Below are positions 15,357 to 22,795 of a stretch of 36,131 nucleotides of DNA, piece after piece; position 1 is the stretch's first letter; each line of letters opens with the position of its first letter. The stretch is taken from NCBI GenBank assembly GCA_030157685.1, contig JAOAUI010000441.1, positions 1 through 36,131 on the forward strand. Direction: 5' to 3'. A program made the position numbers and the translations under genes. The notes under the pieces were generated by a model. It did not search any database, had not been told where the DNA came from, and saw only the letters and a list, made by a program, of their open reading frames with translations. The DNA is from Ferruginibacter sp. (GTDB lineage: Bacteria > Bacteroidota > Bacteroidia > Chitinophagales > Chitinophagaceae).

Positions 15357-15670
15357 AAAATATTCTACACTTTCTCTTTATTCTTTTTTTAGAAGTATCG
15401 TCTGGAATTATACTCTCATTCTTATATTGGCTGTTATCTTATTTACTGTTTAAGAAAGATGAATTTGGTTCAAGTAGGATTAATGAAAGTATATATTACC
15501 TTATCATTCTACTACCACCATTTATTTATTGTTATCTAGAACATCTAAGTTTGAAAAGGAAAGGACACAAAATTAAGTCTGTAATTTTTTTAATGGCAGG
15601 GTTAACATATTTGCTGGCAGGGTTAATTTTTTTGCTGATTTCCACAAATTTTTACCTGATTAACAGATGA
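15353..15670 (+). CDS. Small hypothetical membrane protein (three predicted membrane segments)
   Basis: 105 residues, not recognised. Hydrophobic stretches are seen at about residues 4-33 (a long or bent segment), 47-65 (IYYLIILLPPFIYCYLEHL) and 75-103 (IFLMAGLTYLLAGLIFLL). A basic loop LKRKGHKIK precedes the third. Base composition is more AT-rich than the neighbouring acc genes. The start overlaps the stop of the preceding 28-codon ORF, and its own TGA overlaps a following ATG, so three short ORFs may be translated as a coupled set. Nothing indicates a function. It lies at the head of an accessory stretch between accC and the sugar-nucleotide operon. Confidence 0.55.
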   Translation: MKNILHFLFILFLEVSSGIILSFLYWLLSYLLFKKDEFGSSRINESIYYLIILLPPFIYCYLEHLSLKRKGHKIKSVIFLMAGLTYLLAGLIFLLISTNFYLINR

Positions 15671-15753
15671 TCTCTGCCAACCTCGATCTTCGCCACTGGC
15701 TCGTGAAATTAGACAAGCAGTTTGCCTTGGTTGGTGTTCCCATTCGTACGTAA
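15667..15753 (+). CDS. Possible 28-residue ORF coupled to the membrane protein, or a gene remnant
   Basis: An ATGA overlap with the stop of the membrane protein opens a 28-codon ORF containing MISANLDLRHW and KLDKQFALVGVPIRT. Its base composition changes sharply to C-rich codons (CTC, GCC, CGC) compared with the AT-rich gene before it. The overlap may therefore be an accident at an insertion boundary, and the peptide a fragment of a foreign gene. No family is recognised. Confidence 0.25.
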   Translation: MISANLDLRHWLVKLDKQFALVGVPIRT

Positions 15754-15779
15754 GCTTAACTGGTGCACCCGTGAGCGCC

Positions 15780-15804
15780 GCCGGCTGGTGTTATCACCAC
15801 CGGC
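15780..15804. other. GC-rich hairpin
   Basis: GCCGGCTGGTG and CACCACCGGC pair with one bulged C around a TTAT loop. No T-run follows directly. It is unusual for this AT-rich region and sits 25 bases behind the short C-rich ORF. It could be part of a small structured RNA or of a mobile-element end. Confidence 0.55.
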
Positions 15805-15806
15805 AC

Positions 15807-15841
15807 AGCAGCAAAAAGCTAAAATAGCCCTGCTCTTTTTT
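15807..15841 (+). terminator. Probable intrinsic terminator
   Basis: AGCAG and CTGCT form an outer stem with an inner GCTA AAA TAGC stem, followed by CTTTTTT. It is weaker than the other terminators in the window but correctly built to end the short-ORF transcript before the 21-bp repeat array. Confidence 0.55.
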
Positions 15842-15857
15842 AATTATTAGCCATTTT

Positions 15858-16094
15858 GTTTTAGATATTTGATAAATTAAATTAGATATTTAATCAAATA
15901 AATTAGAATTTTGATAGTATAAATTGTAATTTCAATAATATAAATTATAATTTTGACTATATAAATTAAGATTTCGATTGTATAAATTAGAACTTTAACT
16001 GTATAAATTAAAACTTAGACCACATAAATTAGATATTTGATCCGCTAAATTGAATATTCACCAGTTTTTCTATAAATTAGGTAATATTTTAACC
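15858..16094. repeat. Array of ten AT-rich units with exact 21-bp spacing, upstream of an XRE regulator
   Basis: AAATT begins at 15879, 15900, 15921, 15942, 15963, 15984, 16005, 16026 and 16047, always 21 bp apart. A degenerate unit fits at 15858 and one more unit, offset by six bases, is at 16074. Inside several units the pattern is a dyad AAATT-nn-AATTT. The 3' part is variable, with a frequent TAT end. Units differ from each other at many positions, so this is not a recent expansion. The 21-bp period is two helical turns, putting every unit on the same face of the DNA. The array ends 16 bases before the XRE start. Confidence 0.92.
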
Positions 16095-16110
16095 TTCAAA
16101 CTATATTACA

Positions 16111-16458
16111 ATGTTATCACTTAACCTAGCACCCATATTCAATGCCCGTGGCATTACCAAACCACATGGTTTCCTCGTACGTAACGGCTTCAGCCCTTTC
16201 ACTGCCAGCCGTCTCATGAACAACCAAACAGTTGTTTTTCGCCTGGAGCATATGGAAAAACTCTGTGAAATTCTCGTATGTGAACCAAACGATTTGCTGC
16301 TCTTCACCCCCAATAAAAACAAGCAGTATGCTCCCAACCATCCCTTGTTAAAACTCACCCAGGATGATAGCAATAACTGGTCAGCTGCTATAGCTGCCAT
16401 GCCTTTTAAAGAATTGAAAGAGGCTGCTAATAAGATCATTGGTAAAGATGGACAGTAA
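16111..16458 (+). CDS. XRE-family (Cro/C1-type) helix-turn-helix regulator
   Basis: 115 residues. The N-terminal HTH covers about residues 5-65: LAPIFNARGITKPHGFLVRNGFSPFTASRLMNN is the helix-turn-helix. It is followed by RLEHMEKLCEILVCEPNDLLLFTP, the classic end of the HTH_3/HTH_26 domain of Bacteroidetes. The C-terminal half (LLKLTQDDSNNWSAAIAAMPFKELKEAANKI) looks like a short helical oligomerisation segment. Codon use is rich in C-ending codons (CTC, GCC, ACC), unlike the flanking genes, which suggests transfer. The 21-bp dyad array directly upstream is the obvious candidate operator, so autoregulation is likely but inferred. It is convergent with rfbD. Confidence 0.85.
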   Translation: MLSLNLAPIFNARGITKPHGFLVRNGFSPFTASRLMNNQTVVFRLEHMEKLCEILVCEPNDLLLFTPNKNKQYAPNHPLLKLTQDDSNNWSAAIAAMPFKELKEAANKIIGKDGQ

Positions 16459-16494
16459 GATCGGTTTTAGGTGAGCAGGAAAATAAGCAGGCTT

Positions 16495-17370
16495 TTATTT
16501 AAACAGTTCCAAACATTTTCGCAAACTACTTTCCCAATCCCGAACTGCAACTCCAAATGTCTCTTTAATTTTTGTAGTATCTAAGACTGAATATGCCGGC
16601 CGCTTTGCAGCAGTAGGATATTGTGCAGTTGTAATTGGATTAACAATACATTTACTGCCTGTTAATTCTTTTATAGCAACTGCAAATTCATACCAGTTGG
16701 TAATGCCTGCATTTGAGTGATGATAGATTCCCGGATTTTCTTTGCTTTTGCCGGATGCGATCATCTGCATAATGGCAGCAGCAAGATCAGCGGCATAAGT
16801 TGGGCAACCAACCTGATCGCTTACCACATTGATTGATTCTCTTTCCTTCATCAGCCGCAACATCGTCTTCACAAAATTATTACCAAAGAAAGAGTATACC
16901 CAGGCAGTGCGAATGATAATTGCCGACGGGCAATTTTCCGATGCTGAAACCTCGCCCTGTAGTTTTGATTGGCCGTAAACACTTACCGGGTTTGTTTTGT
17001 CTGTTTCTTTATAAGGTTGGCTGGCCGTACCATCAAAAACATAATCAGTGGAAATATGGATGAGTTGCGTATTATTTTTTTTACAAACTGTGGCAAGGGC
17101 TGCAACGGCAGTTGCATTAATTAAGAAAGCATTTTCCTTTTCTGATTCTGCTTTATCAACGGCAGTATATGCTGCGCAATTGATGCAGAAGTCTATTGCC
17201 TGCTCTGAAAAATATTTTTGTATTGACGTAGCATTTGCAATATTCAAGTCATCTTTTCCAGCAAATAAAAATTGGTATCCTTCAAATGCCGGAGCCAGCA
17301 TCTGTAACTCATTGCCCAACTGGCCATTAGCACCGGTAACTAATATGGTGGGCTTATTGCTCAAAGACAA
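16495..17370 (-). CDS. rfbD: dTDP-4-dehydrorhamnose reductase
   Basis: NADPH-dependent last step of dTDP-L-rhamnose synthesis. The extended SDR fold shows ILVTGANGQLGNEL (cofactor glycines), CAAYTAVDKAE, ISTDYVFDG, and VYGQSKLQGE with the catalytic YxxxK. RTAWVYSFFGNNFVKTM and DQVGCPTYAADLAAAI are typical RmlD blocks. The 291-residue length is normal. The start overlaps the end of rfbC by 17 bases, so the two are translationally linked. It is the last gene of the seven-gene sugar-nucleotide operon. rfbA and rfbB, which make the substrate, are not in the window. Confidence 0.96.
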   Translation of the reverse strand: MSLSNKPTILVTGANGQLGNELQMLAPAFEGYQFLFAGKDDLNIANATSIQKYFSEQAIDFCINCAAYTAVDKAESEKENAFLINATAVAALATVCKKNNTQLIHISTDYVFDGTASQPYKETDKTNPVSVYGQSKLQGEVSASENCPSAIIIRTAWVYSFFGNNFVKTMLRLMKERESINVVSDQVGCPTYAADLAAAIMQMIASGKSKENPGIYHHSNAGITNWYEFAVAIKELTGSKCIVNPITTAQYPTAAKRPAYSVLDTTKIKETFGVAVRDWESSLRKCLELFK

Positions 17371-17914
17371 AGTTGTTTTTGCAATTCAATAAGGAAGGTT
17401 GCTGCAGGTCTTTTTCAGAAATAATGGCTTTATCAGCAGGAATATTCCAATCAATATTTAAAGCCGCATCATTGTAAAGAATACCGGCTTCCGATTCTTT
17501 ATTATAAAATTCATCGCATTTATACATCACTTCTGCGGTTTCGCTCAATACAGAGAATCCATGGGCAAACCCTTTCGGTATCAGCAATTGTTTATTATTT
17601 TCTGCCGATAACTCAATAGAAAAAGCCATGCCATAAGTAGGAGAACCCGTGCGGATATCAACCACAACATCCATTATTTTACCACTTAGCACCCTTACTA
17701 ATTTTGTTTGTGCATGCGGATTTAACTGGTAATGCAGGCCACGGATTACGCCAAAGGAAGATTTGGACTGGTTATCCTGAACAAACCTGTCATTAATACC
17801 GGCTGCATGAAATACTCTTTCACTATAACTCTCAAAAAAATATCCCCTGCTGTCTTTGATTACAGTTGGTTCAAAAATTACAAGTCCGGGAAATTCTGTT
17901 CGTATTAAAGCCAT
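17354..17914 (-). CDS. rfbC: dTDP-4-dehydrorhamnose 3,5-epimerase
   Basis: Epimerises dTDP-4-keto-6-deoxyglucose for RfbD. The cupin-fold protein has DSRGYFFESYSERVF, QDNQSKSSFGVIRGLHYQ with the catalytic His, KLVRVLSGKIMDVVVDIR, and IPKGFAHGFSVLSETAEVMYKCDEFYN with the conserved Tyr. Length, 186 residues, is normal. Between it and the upstream epimerase gene lies a repeat-rich gap of 115 bp, so mRNA processing or a second promoter is possible there. Together with RfbD it implies rhamnose in the surface glycan. Confidence 0.97.
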   Translation of the reverse strand: MALIRTEFPGLVIFEPTVIKDSRGYFFESYSERVFHAAGINDRFVQDNQSKSSFGVIRGLHYQLNPHAQTKLVRVLSGKIMDVVVDIRTGSPTYGMAFSIELSAENNKQLLIPKGFAHGFSVLSETAEVMYKCDEFYNKESEAGILYNDAALNIDWNIPADKAIISEKDLQQPSLLNCKNNFVFEQ

Positions 17915-17918
17915 TTTT

Positions 17919-18032
17919 TGTTAATTGATAATGGATAACTGGCAAATGGATAATGTTTGATGATTTAAGCTGTATCCAATTTGAAAATCAGCTTTTATTC
18001 TGAAAAGTTATCAATTATTCACTACTTAATTA
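17919..18032. repeat. Heptad-phased inverted repeat between rfbC and the epimerase gene
   Basis: The left part reads TAATTGA, TAATGGA, TAACTGG, CAAATGG, ATAATGT in 7-bp phase. The right part reads AGTTATC, AATTATT, CACTACT, TAATTAT in the complementary sense. The stop codon of the upstream epimerase gene (NG-TAA) is provided by the right arm. The arms could pair in the operon mRNA. Confidence 0.75.
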
Positions 18033-19022
18033 TCCATTGCTATACTTTTGTTTAAAGAATTCTATCGTCTCTTCCAAACCTGCTTCAAATTTTTTTACAG
18101 GTTCATAACCCAGTAATTTTTTTGCCAGCGAAATGTCAGCTAAAGAATCTCTGATATCACCGGCTCTTGGCTCCCGGTAGGTTGCTGCAAAATCACTTTT
18201 TAAATATTCAACACAGGCATTGTATAAATAATTCACCGAAAAATTTTCGCCCATTGCAATATTGTATACTTTGTTCAATGCTTCGGCATTATCAGTAAGC
18301 ATGCCTTTTATATTTACCTGCACAGCATTGTCAATAAAAGTAAAATCACGGGTTTGTCCGCCATCGCCATTTATAAAAACTTCAGTGCGGTTCATGATGT
18401 GCTTTACAAACAATGGAATTACTGCAGCGTAAGCCCCATCAGGGTCCTGGCGTGGCCCAAAAATATTAAAATACCTGAAGCCCATCAACTTTATCCCATA
18501 CACATCAGCAAAAACCTGGGCGTATAATTCGTTTGTTTTTTTAGTGGCGGCATAAGGCGATAGGCAATTGCCAACCTTGTTTTCCTGTTTGGGTAAGGTT
18601 GGTTCATCACCATAAACAGAAGATGAAGAAGCGTACACAAACTGTTTAATATTATTATCAACTGCGGCTTTCAGCATATTTGCAAAGCCTCCAATATTTA
18701 CTTCGGTAAAATAAACCGGTTCTTTTATGCTGCGTGGTACAGAACCCAATGCGGCCTGGTGGCTTACATAATCCATTCCGGCGCAAGCCTGCTGACAGGT
18801 ATCTATATTCCTGATATCACCTTCAATAAATTCAAATTGATCGTATCGCTTTAAAATATCAAGATTAGATTGAAAACCATTCACCAGATTATCAAGCACT
18901 CTTACTTTTCCGGCCCCGTTCTTTAAAAGATATTCTGCGATATGGCTGCCGATAAAGCCTGCGCCTCCTGTGATAAGAAAGGAAGACTGACTTAAATCTT
19001 TTGTATGAAATGTAGTGCTCAT
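18030..19022 (-). CDS. NAD-dependent epimerase, UDP-GlcNAc(A) 4-epimerase type (WbpP/TviC-like)
   Basis: 330-residue extended SDR. SSFLITGGAGFIGSHIAEYLL is the NAD site. SHQAALGSVPRSIKEP is a signature of the WbpP/TviC/Gne group, SSSSVYGDEPTLPK precedes the active site, and SPYAATKKTNELYAQVF contains the catalytic YxxxK. FRYFNIFGPRQDPDGAYAAVIPLF is diagnostic for this group. The gene directly upstream is a TviB/WbpO-like dehydrogenase, so the pair probably makes UDP-N-acetylgalactosaminuronate from UDP-GlcNAc, as in Vi antigen synthesis. UDP-GlcNAc itself could also be epimerised. The stop is formed by a junction repeat. Confidence 0.88.
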   Translation of the reverse strand: MSTTFHTKDLSQSSFLITGGAGFIGSHIAEYLLKNGAGKVRVLDNLVNGFQSNLDILKRYDQFEFIEGDIRNIDTCQQACAGMDYVSHQAALGSVPRSIKEPVYFTEVNIGGFANMLKAAVDNNIKQFVYASSSSVYGDEPTLPKQENKVGNCLSPYAATKKTNELYAQVFADVYGIKLMGFRYFNIFGPRQDPDGAYAAVIPLFVKHIMNRTEVFINGDGGQTRDFTFIDNAVQVNIKGMLTDNAEALNKVYNIAMGENFSVNYLYNACVEYLKSDFAATYREPRAGDIRDSLADISLAKKLLGYEPVKKFEAGLEETIEFFKQKYSNG

Positions 19023-19060
19023 TATTTTACTCCTTCAATCTTTATACTCCCTATTCCAGT

Positions 19061-19092
19061 TCCCTCTCCTTTGGAGAGGGGTTGGGGTGAGG
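19061..19092. repeat. Dispersed intergenic repeat (intact copy)
   Basis: CCCTCTCC-TTT-GGAGAGGG forms an 8-bp stem, followed by GTTGGGGTGAGG. It matches the two halves of the 12281-12338 element. It lies four bases behind the stop of the dehydrogenase gene inside the operon and could attenuate or stabilise the mRNA. Confidence 0.75.
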
Positions 19093-19095
19093 CTT

Positions 19096-20385
19096 TTACA
19101 GGCTCCAATATTTCCTCGACGTAATTTTATTGCGGTATATACCTTTTAAGTCTGCAACTATTGCATCAGCTTTTGTTATAGATGCAAAATAGTTATCGTC
19201 CAGTTTTTTATAATCATCATGCGGAACTGTAACTAATACAGCATCATAATCATTACTCAATTCGGGCGTAAGCTCAAAGCCATATTCATGCATCAGTTCA
19301 GCACTATCGGCATGCGGATCTGTTACATGTACGTTCAGTGAAAAAGCTTTTAGTTCCTTAATAACATCTGCTACTTTACTGTTTCTTATATCACTTACAT
19401 TTTCCTTAAAAGTAGCACCCATCACCAATACCTTGGCATCTTTTACATTGCCATTTGTTTGAATGATGTTCTGCAAAATTTTTCTTGCCACATAACCCGC
19501 CATGGCATCATTAATAAAACGGCCTGCTAAAATTACCTGTGAATTGTAACCTAATTTTTTTGATTTGTATGTAAGGTAATAGGGGTCAACACCGATGCAA
19601 TGCCCGCCAACAAGCCCCGGTTGAAATTTCAGGAAATTCCATTTGGTGCCTGCGGCTTCCAATACTTCGTAGGTGTTGATATTCATTTTATCAAAGATGA
19701 TGGAGAGTTCATTCATCAAGGCAATGTTCAGATCACGCTGTGTGTTTTCAATAATTTTTGCAGCTTCGGCTACTTTAATGGAAGATGCTTTGTGTACGCC
19801 GGCTTTTACAACCAGTTCATACACTTTGGCAATCGTATCCAAACTTTCAGCACAACAACCGCTCACTACTTTTATAATGGTACTGATGGTATGCTCCTTA
19901 TCGCCCGGGTTTATTCTTTCGGGTGAATATCCGATCATATAATCTTCGGTCATTTTTAAACCCGAGAGTTTTTCGATGATGGGTACACAATCTTCTTCGG
20001 TACAACCCGGATAAACCGTGCTTTCATAAACCACATAATCTCCTTTCTTAATTACTTTACCAATTGTTTCACTGGCACGTGTTACGGGAATAAGATCGGG
20101 TACATTGTGTTCATCAACAGGCGTTGGTACTGCAACGATGAAGAAATTCGCTTTTCTTAAAACATCCAGGTCGTTCGTAAATTCAATATCGCATCCGTCA
20201 AAAGCAGCAGCTTCCAGTTCCTGGCTGGGGTCAATTTTATTACGCATCATTTCCACACGCTGTGCATTGATATCGAAGCCAATTACTTTTATCTTTTTTG
20301 CAAACTCCAGCGCAATAGGCAGGCCTACATAGCCAAGGCCGATTACTGCCAATGTCTTTTTCTTTTCTAACAGATCCTGGTACAT
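19096..20385 (-). CDS. UDP-N-acetylhexosamine 6-dehydrogenase (WbpO/TviB-like)
   Basis: NAD-dependent two-step oxidation of a UDP-HexNAc to its uronic acid. 429 residues: LAVIGLGYVGLPIALEF is the N-terminal Rossmann motif. VVYESTVYPGCTEEDCVP and IGYSPERINPGDKEHT precede the lid. IKVAEAAKIIENTQRDLNIALMNEL and FQPGLVGGHCIGVDPYYLTYKS include the catalytic Cys in GGHCIGVDP. VMGATFKENVSDIRNSKVAD marks the C-terminal domain. These blocks follow TviB/WbpO more closely than UDP-glucose or UDP-ManNAc dehydrogenases, but substrate choice remains inference. It is paired with the WbpP/TviC-like epimerase downstream. Confidence 0.9.
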   Translation of the reverse strand: MYQDLLEKKKTLAVIGLGYVGLPIALEFAKKIKVIGFDINAQRVEMMRNKIDPSQELEAAAFDGCDIEFTNDLDVLRKANFFIVAVPTPVDEHNVPDLIPVTRASETIGKVIKKGDYVVYESTVYPGCTEEDCVPIIEKLSGLKMTEDYMIGYSPERINPGDKEHTISTIIKVVSGCCAESLDTIAKVYELVVKAGVHKASSIKVAEAAKIIENTQRDLNIALMNELSIIFDKMNINTYEVLEAAGTKWNFLKFQPGLVGGHCIGVDPYYLTYKSKKLGYNSQVILAGRFINDAMAGYVARKILQNIIQTNGNVKDAKVLVMGATFKENVSDIRNSKVADVIKELKAFSLNVHVTDPHADSAELMHEYGFELTPELSNDYDAVLVTVPHDDYKKLDDNYFASITKADAIVADLKGIYRNKITSRKYWSL

Positions 20386-20390
20386 CTTTT

Positions 20391-20424
20391 AATGGATAAT
20401 TAATAATTGAATAATGGATAATTA
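20391..20424. repeat. Heptad-type repeat at the UXS-dehydrogenase junction
   Basis: Two copies of AATGGATAATTA surround AATAATTGA. The UXS stop codon (TAA) lies within it. It is related in sequence to the repeat at 17919-18032. Confidence 0.65.
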
Positions 20425-21423
20425 GCTTTTACTTTCAAACTCTTTCGGTAACTTATTCAACTCCTCTTTTGGTAAACTTTTAAAATACTCATAAGTTATT
20501 TTTAAGCCTTCTGCTCTTGATACTTTAGGTTCCCATCCCAGCAGTTTTTTTGCTTTTGTAATATCGGGCTGGCGTTGTTTTGGATCATCTGTAGGCAATT
20601 CCTTAAAAACAATTTTTTGTTTTGTTCCGGTCAGTTTTATTATTTCTTCCGCAAAATCAAGCAGGGAAATTTCATCAGGGTTACCAACATTCACCGGCTC
20701 TGAATAATCACTCATCAGCAGGCGGTAAATGCCATCCACCAAATCATCTACATAACAAAAACTGCGGGTCTGGCTGCCATCACCAAAAACAGTAAGGTCT
20801 TCGCCACGCAATGCCTGGCCAATAAATGCAGGTAATGCACGGCCATCATTCAGGCGCATTCTTGGGCCGTAGGTATTAAATATGCGTACGATCCTGGTTT
20901 CAACATCATGAAAAGTATGATAAGCCATGGTGATGGCTTCCATAAAACGTTTGGCTTCATCATACACACCACGTGGCCCAACCGGATTTACATTGCCCCA
21001 GTATTCTTCGGTTTGCGGATGCACCAATGGATCGCCATATACTTCGCTGGTTGATGCAACCAGTATCCTGGCGTTTTTGGATTTTGCCAATCCCAGGCAA
21101 TTATGCGTACCCAACGAACTTACTTTTAAAGTCTGAATAGGAATTTTTAAATAATCTATGGGGCTGGCCGGTGATGCAAAGTGTAAAATATAATCAAGCT
21201 TGCCGGTTACATGTATGAATTTAGAAACATCGTGATGGTAAAATTCAAACTCTTTTAATTTAAAAAGATGCTCGATGTTTTTCAGGTCGCCGGTAATTAA
21301 ATTATCCATGCCCATCACCTGGAAACCTTCTTTAATAAAGCGGTCGCAAAGATGGCTTCCCAAAAAACCTGCTGCACCGGTAATTAAAACGCGTTTTCCT
21401 TTCTGGATATTTTCAATATTCAT
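20422..21423 (-). CDS. UDP-glucuronate decarboxylase (UDP-xylose synthase)
   Basis: Extended SDR that oxidises, decarboxylates and re-reduces UDP-glucuronate to UDP-xylose. 333 residues: [56 protein letters not shown], and [15 protein letters not shown] with the YxxxK pair are all diagnostic of [25 protein letters not shown] and [18 protein letters not shown] are also diagnostic. No ArnA-like formyltransferase domain is present. It is directly downstream of ugd (10 bp), which makes its substrate, so the pair forms a complete UDP-Glc to UDP-Xyl route. Confidence 0.95.
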   Translation of the reverse strand: MNIENIQKGKRVLITGAAGFLGSHLCDRFIKEGFQVMGMDNLITGDLKNIEHLFKLKEFEFYHHDVSKFIHVTGKLDYILHFASPASPIDYLKIPIQTLKVSSLGTHNCLGLAKSKNARILVASTSEVYGDPLVHPQTEEYWGNVNPVGPRGVYDEAKRFMEAITMAYHTFHDVETRIVRIFNTYGPRMRLNDGRALPAFIGQALRGEDLTVFGDGSQTRSFCYVDDLVDGIYRLLMSDYSEPVNVGNPDEISLLDFAEEIIKLTGTKQKIVFKELPTDDPKQRQPDITKAKKLLGWEPKVSRAEGLKITYEYFKSLPKEELNKLPKEFESKS

Positions 21424-21433
21424 GCTGTTAGTT

Positions 21434-22792
21434 TTATAAATCCTCCTGAATATTCGAATTGTTAACTCCTTTCAGGATTTGGGGAATTATTGTTTTTCTG
21501 CCAACACTCACATAATAAAAACCAAGTTCTTCCATTTTATTCAGGTCGAAAAGGTTTCTGCCATCGAAAATTACTTTATTTTTTAACAAAGAAACCATGT
21601 TATTAAAATCAGGTGTACGAAACTCACTCCATTCAGTTGCAATTACCAATGCATCTGCATCAACCAAAGCATCATACTGACGCTCGGCAAAATGTATATT
21701 ATCCGCATAAATTGCTTTTACATTATTCATGGCTTCGGGGTCGTAAGCGCTTACAACAGCACCTTCAGCAAGTAAAGCATCAATAATGGTTAAGGCCGGC
21801 GCTTCACGAATATCATCTGTATTGGGTTTAAAAGCCAAACCCCAAACCGCAATTTTTTTTCCATTTAAATCATTATTGAAATAAGTTTTTATCTGCGGTA
21901 CTAAATGTAATTTCTGTTTTTCATTTACATCCATTACTGCATCCAGTATCTTAAATTCGTAATTAACTTCAGATGATGATCTTGCCAGCGCCTGCACATC
22001 TTTTGGAAAGCAGCTGCCGCCATAACCTATGCCGGGAAACAAAAATCTTTTGCCAATTCGTTCATCGCTGCCAATGCCTTTACGTACCATATCCACATCG
22101 GCACCTAACAATTCGCAGAGATTTGCAATCTCATTCATGAAAGTGATCTTGGTTGCCAAAAAAGAATTGGCGGCATATTTTGTAAGCTCAGCACTTTTTT
22201 CATCCATATAAATAATGGGATTGCCTTGGCGTACAAAAGGCAGGTACAAATCGTTCAATGCTTTTTTTGCTCTTTCTGATGTTGTGCCAATAACCACACG
22301 GTCCGGTTTCATAAAATCATCAACGGCTACACCTTCTCTTAAAAATTCGGGATTGGAAACTATATCAAATTCAACTTTTGCATTTTTTGCAACAGCAGCA
22401 TGTACTTTATCGGCAGTGCCAACGGGCACAGTGCTTTTATCTATAATAATAACGTAGTCGGAAATTATTTTTCCCAGATCATCGGCTACACCCAAAATAT
22501 ATTTCAGATCAGCACTTCCATCTTCACCGGGTGGTGTGGGCAGTGCCAGAAATATGATTTGTGCACCGGCAATACCTTCAACTAAATTTGTTGTAAAATG
22601 CAAACGGCCTTCTTTCTGGTTACGCAGAAAAAGTTTTTCCAAACCAGGCTCATAAATAGTAAGCTCACCGCCATTTAGTTTATTGATCTTTGATGCATCA
22701 ATGTCAACACAGGTTACCGTGTTTCCTGTTTCTGCAAAACAGGTTCCGGTTACCAATCCAACATAGCCTGTTCCAACTACAGCAATTTTCAT
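21434..22792 (-). CDS. ugd: UDP-glucose 6-dehydrogenase
   Basis: Oxidises UDP-glucose to UDP-glucuronate with two NAD. 452 residues: [60 protein letters not shown], and [39 protein letters not shown] contains the catalytic Cys, and [16 protein letters not shown] is the C-terminal UDP site. All match bacterial UGD. It sits three bases behind the DegT-family gene and ten bases before the UXS gene, showing a tight operon. Confidence 0.97.
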   Translation of the reverse strand: MKIAVVGTGYVGLVTGTCFAETGNTVTCVDIDASKINKLNGGELTIYEPGLEKLFLRNQKEGRLHFTTNLVEGIAGAQIIFLALPTPPGEDGSADLKYILGVADDLGKIISDYVIIIDKSTVPVGTADKVHAAVAKNAKVEFDIVSNPEFLREGVAVDDFMKPDRVVIGTTSERAKKALNDLYLPFVRQGNPIIYMDEKSAELTKYAANSFLATKITFMNEIANLCELLGADVDMVRKGIGSDERIGKRFLFPGIGYGGSCFPKDVQALARSSSEVNYEFKILDAVMDVNEKQKLHLVPQIKTYFNNDLNGKKIAVWGLAFKPNTDDIREAPALTIIDALLAEGAVVSAYDPEAMNNVKAIYADNIHFAERQYDALVDADALVIATEWSEFRTPDFNNMVSLLKNKVIFDGRNLFDLNKMEELGFYYVSVGRKTIIPQILKGVNNSNIQEDL

Positions 22793-22795
22793 TTG

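Noticed and set aside
15858-16094. Possible CRISPR array
   Set aside because: Units are degenerate and contiguous with no unique spacers of constant length, and there are no cas genes.
19600-19942. Two forward ORFs of about 90-108 codons within the HexNAc dehydrogenase gene
   Set aside because: Antisense shadows of a gene with complete family motifs.
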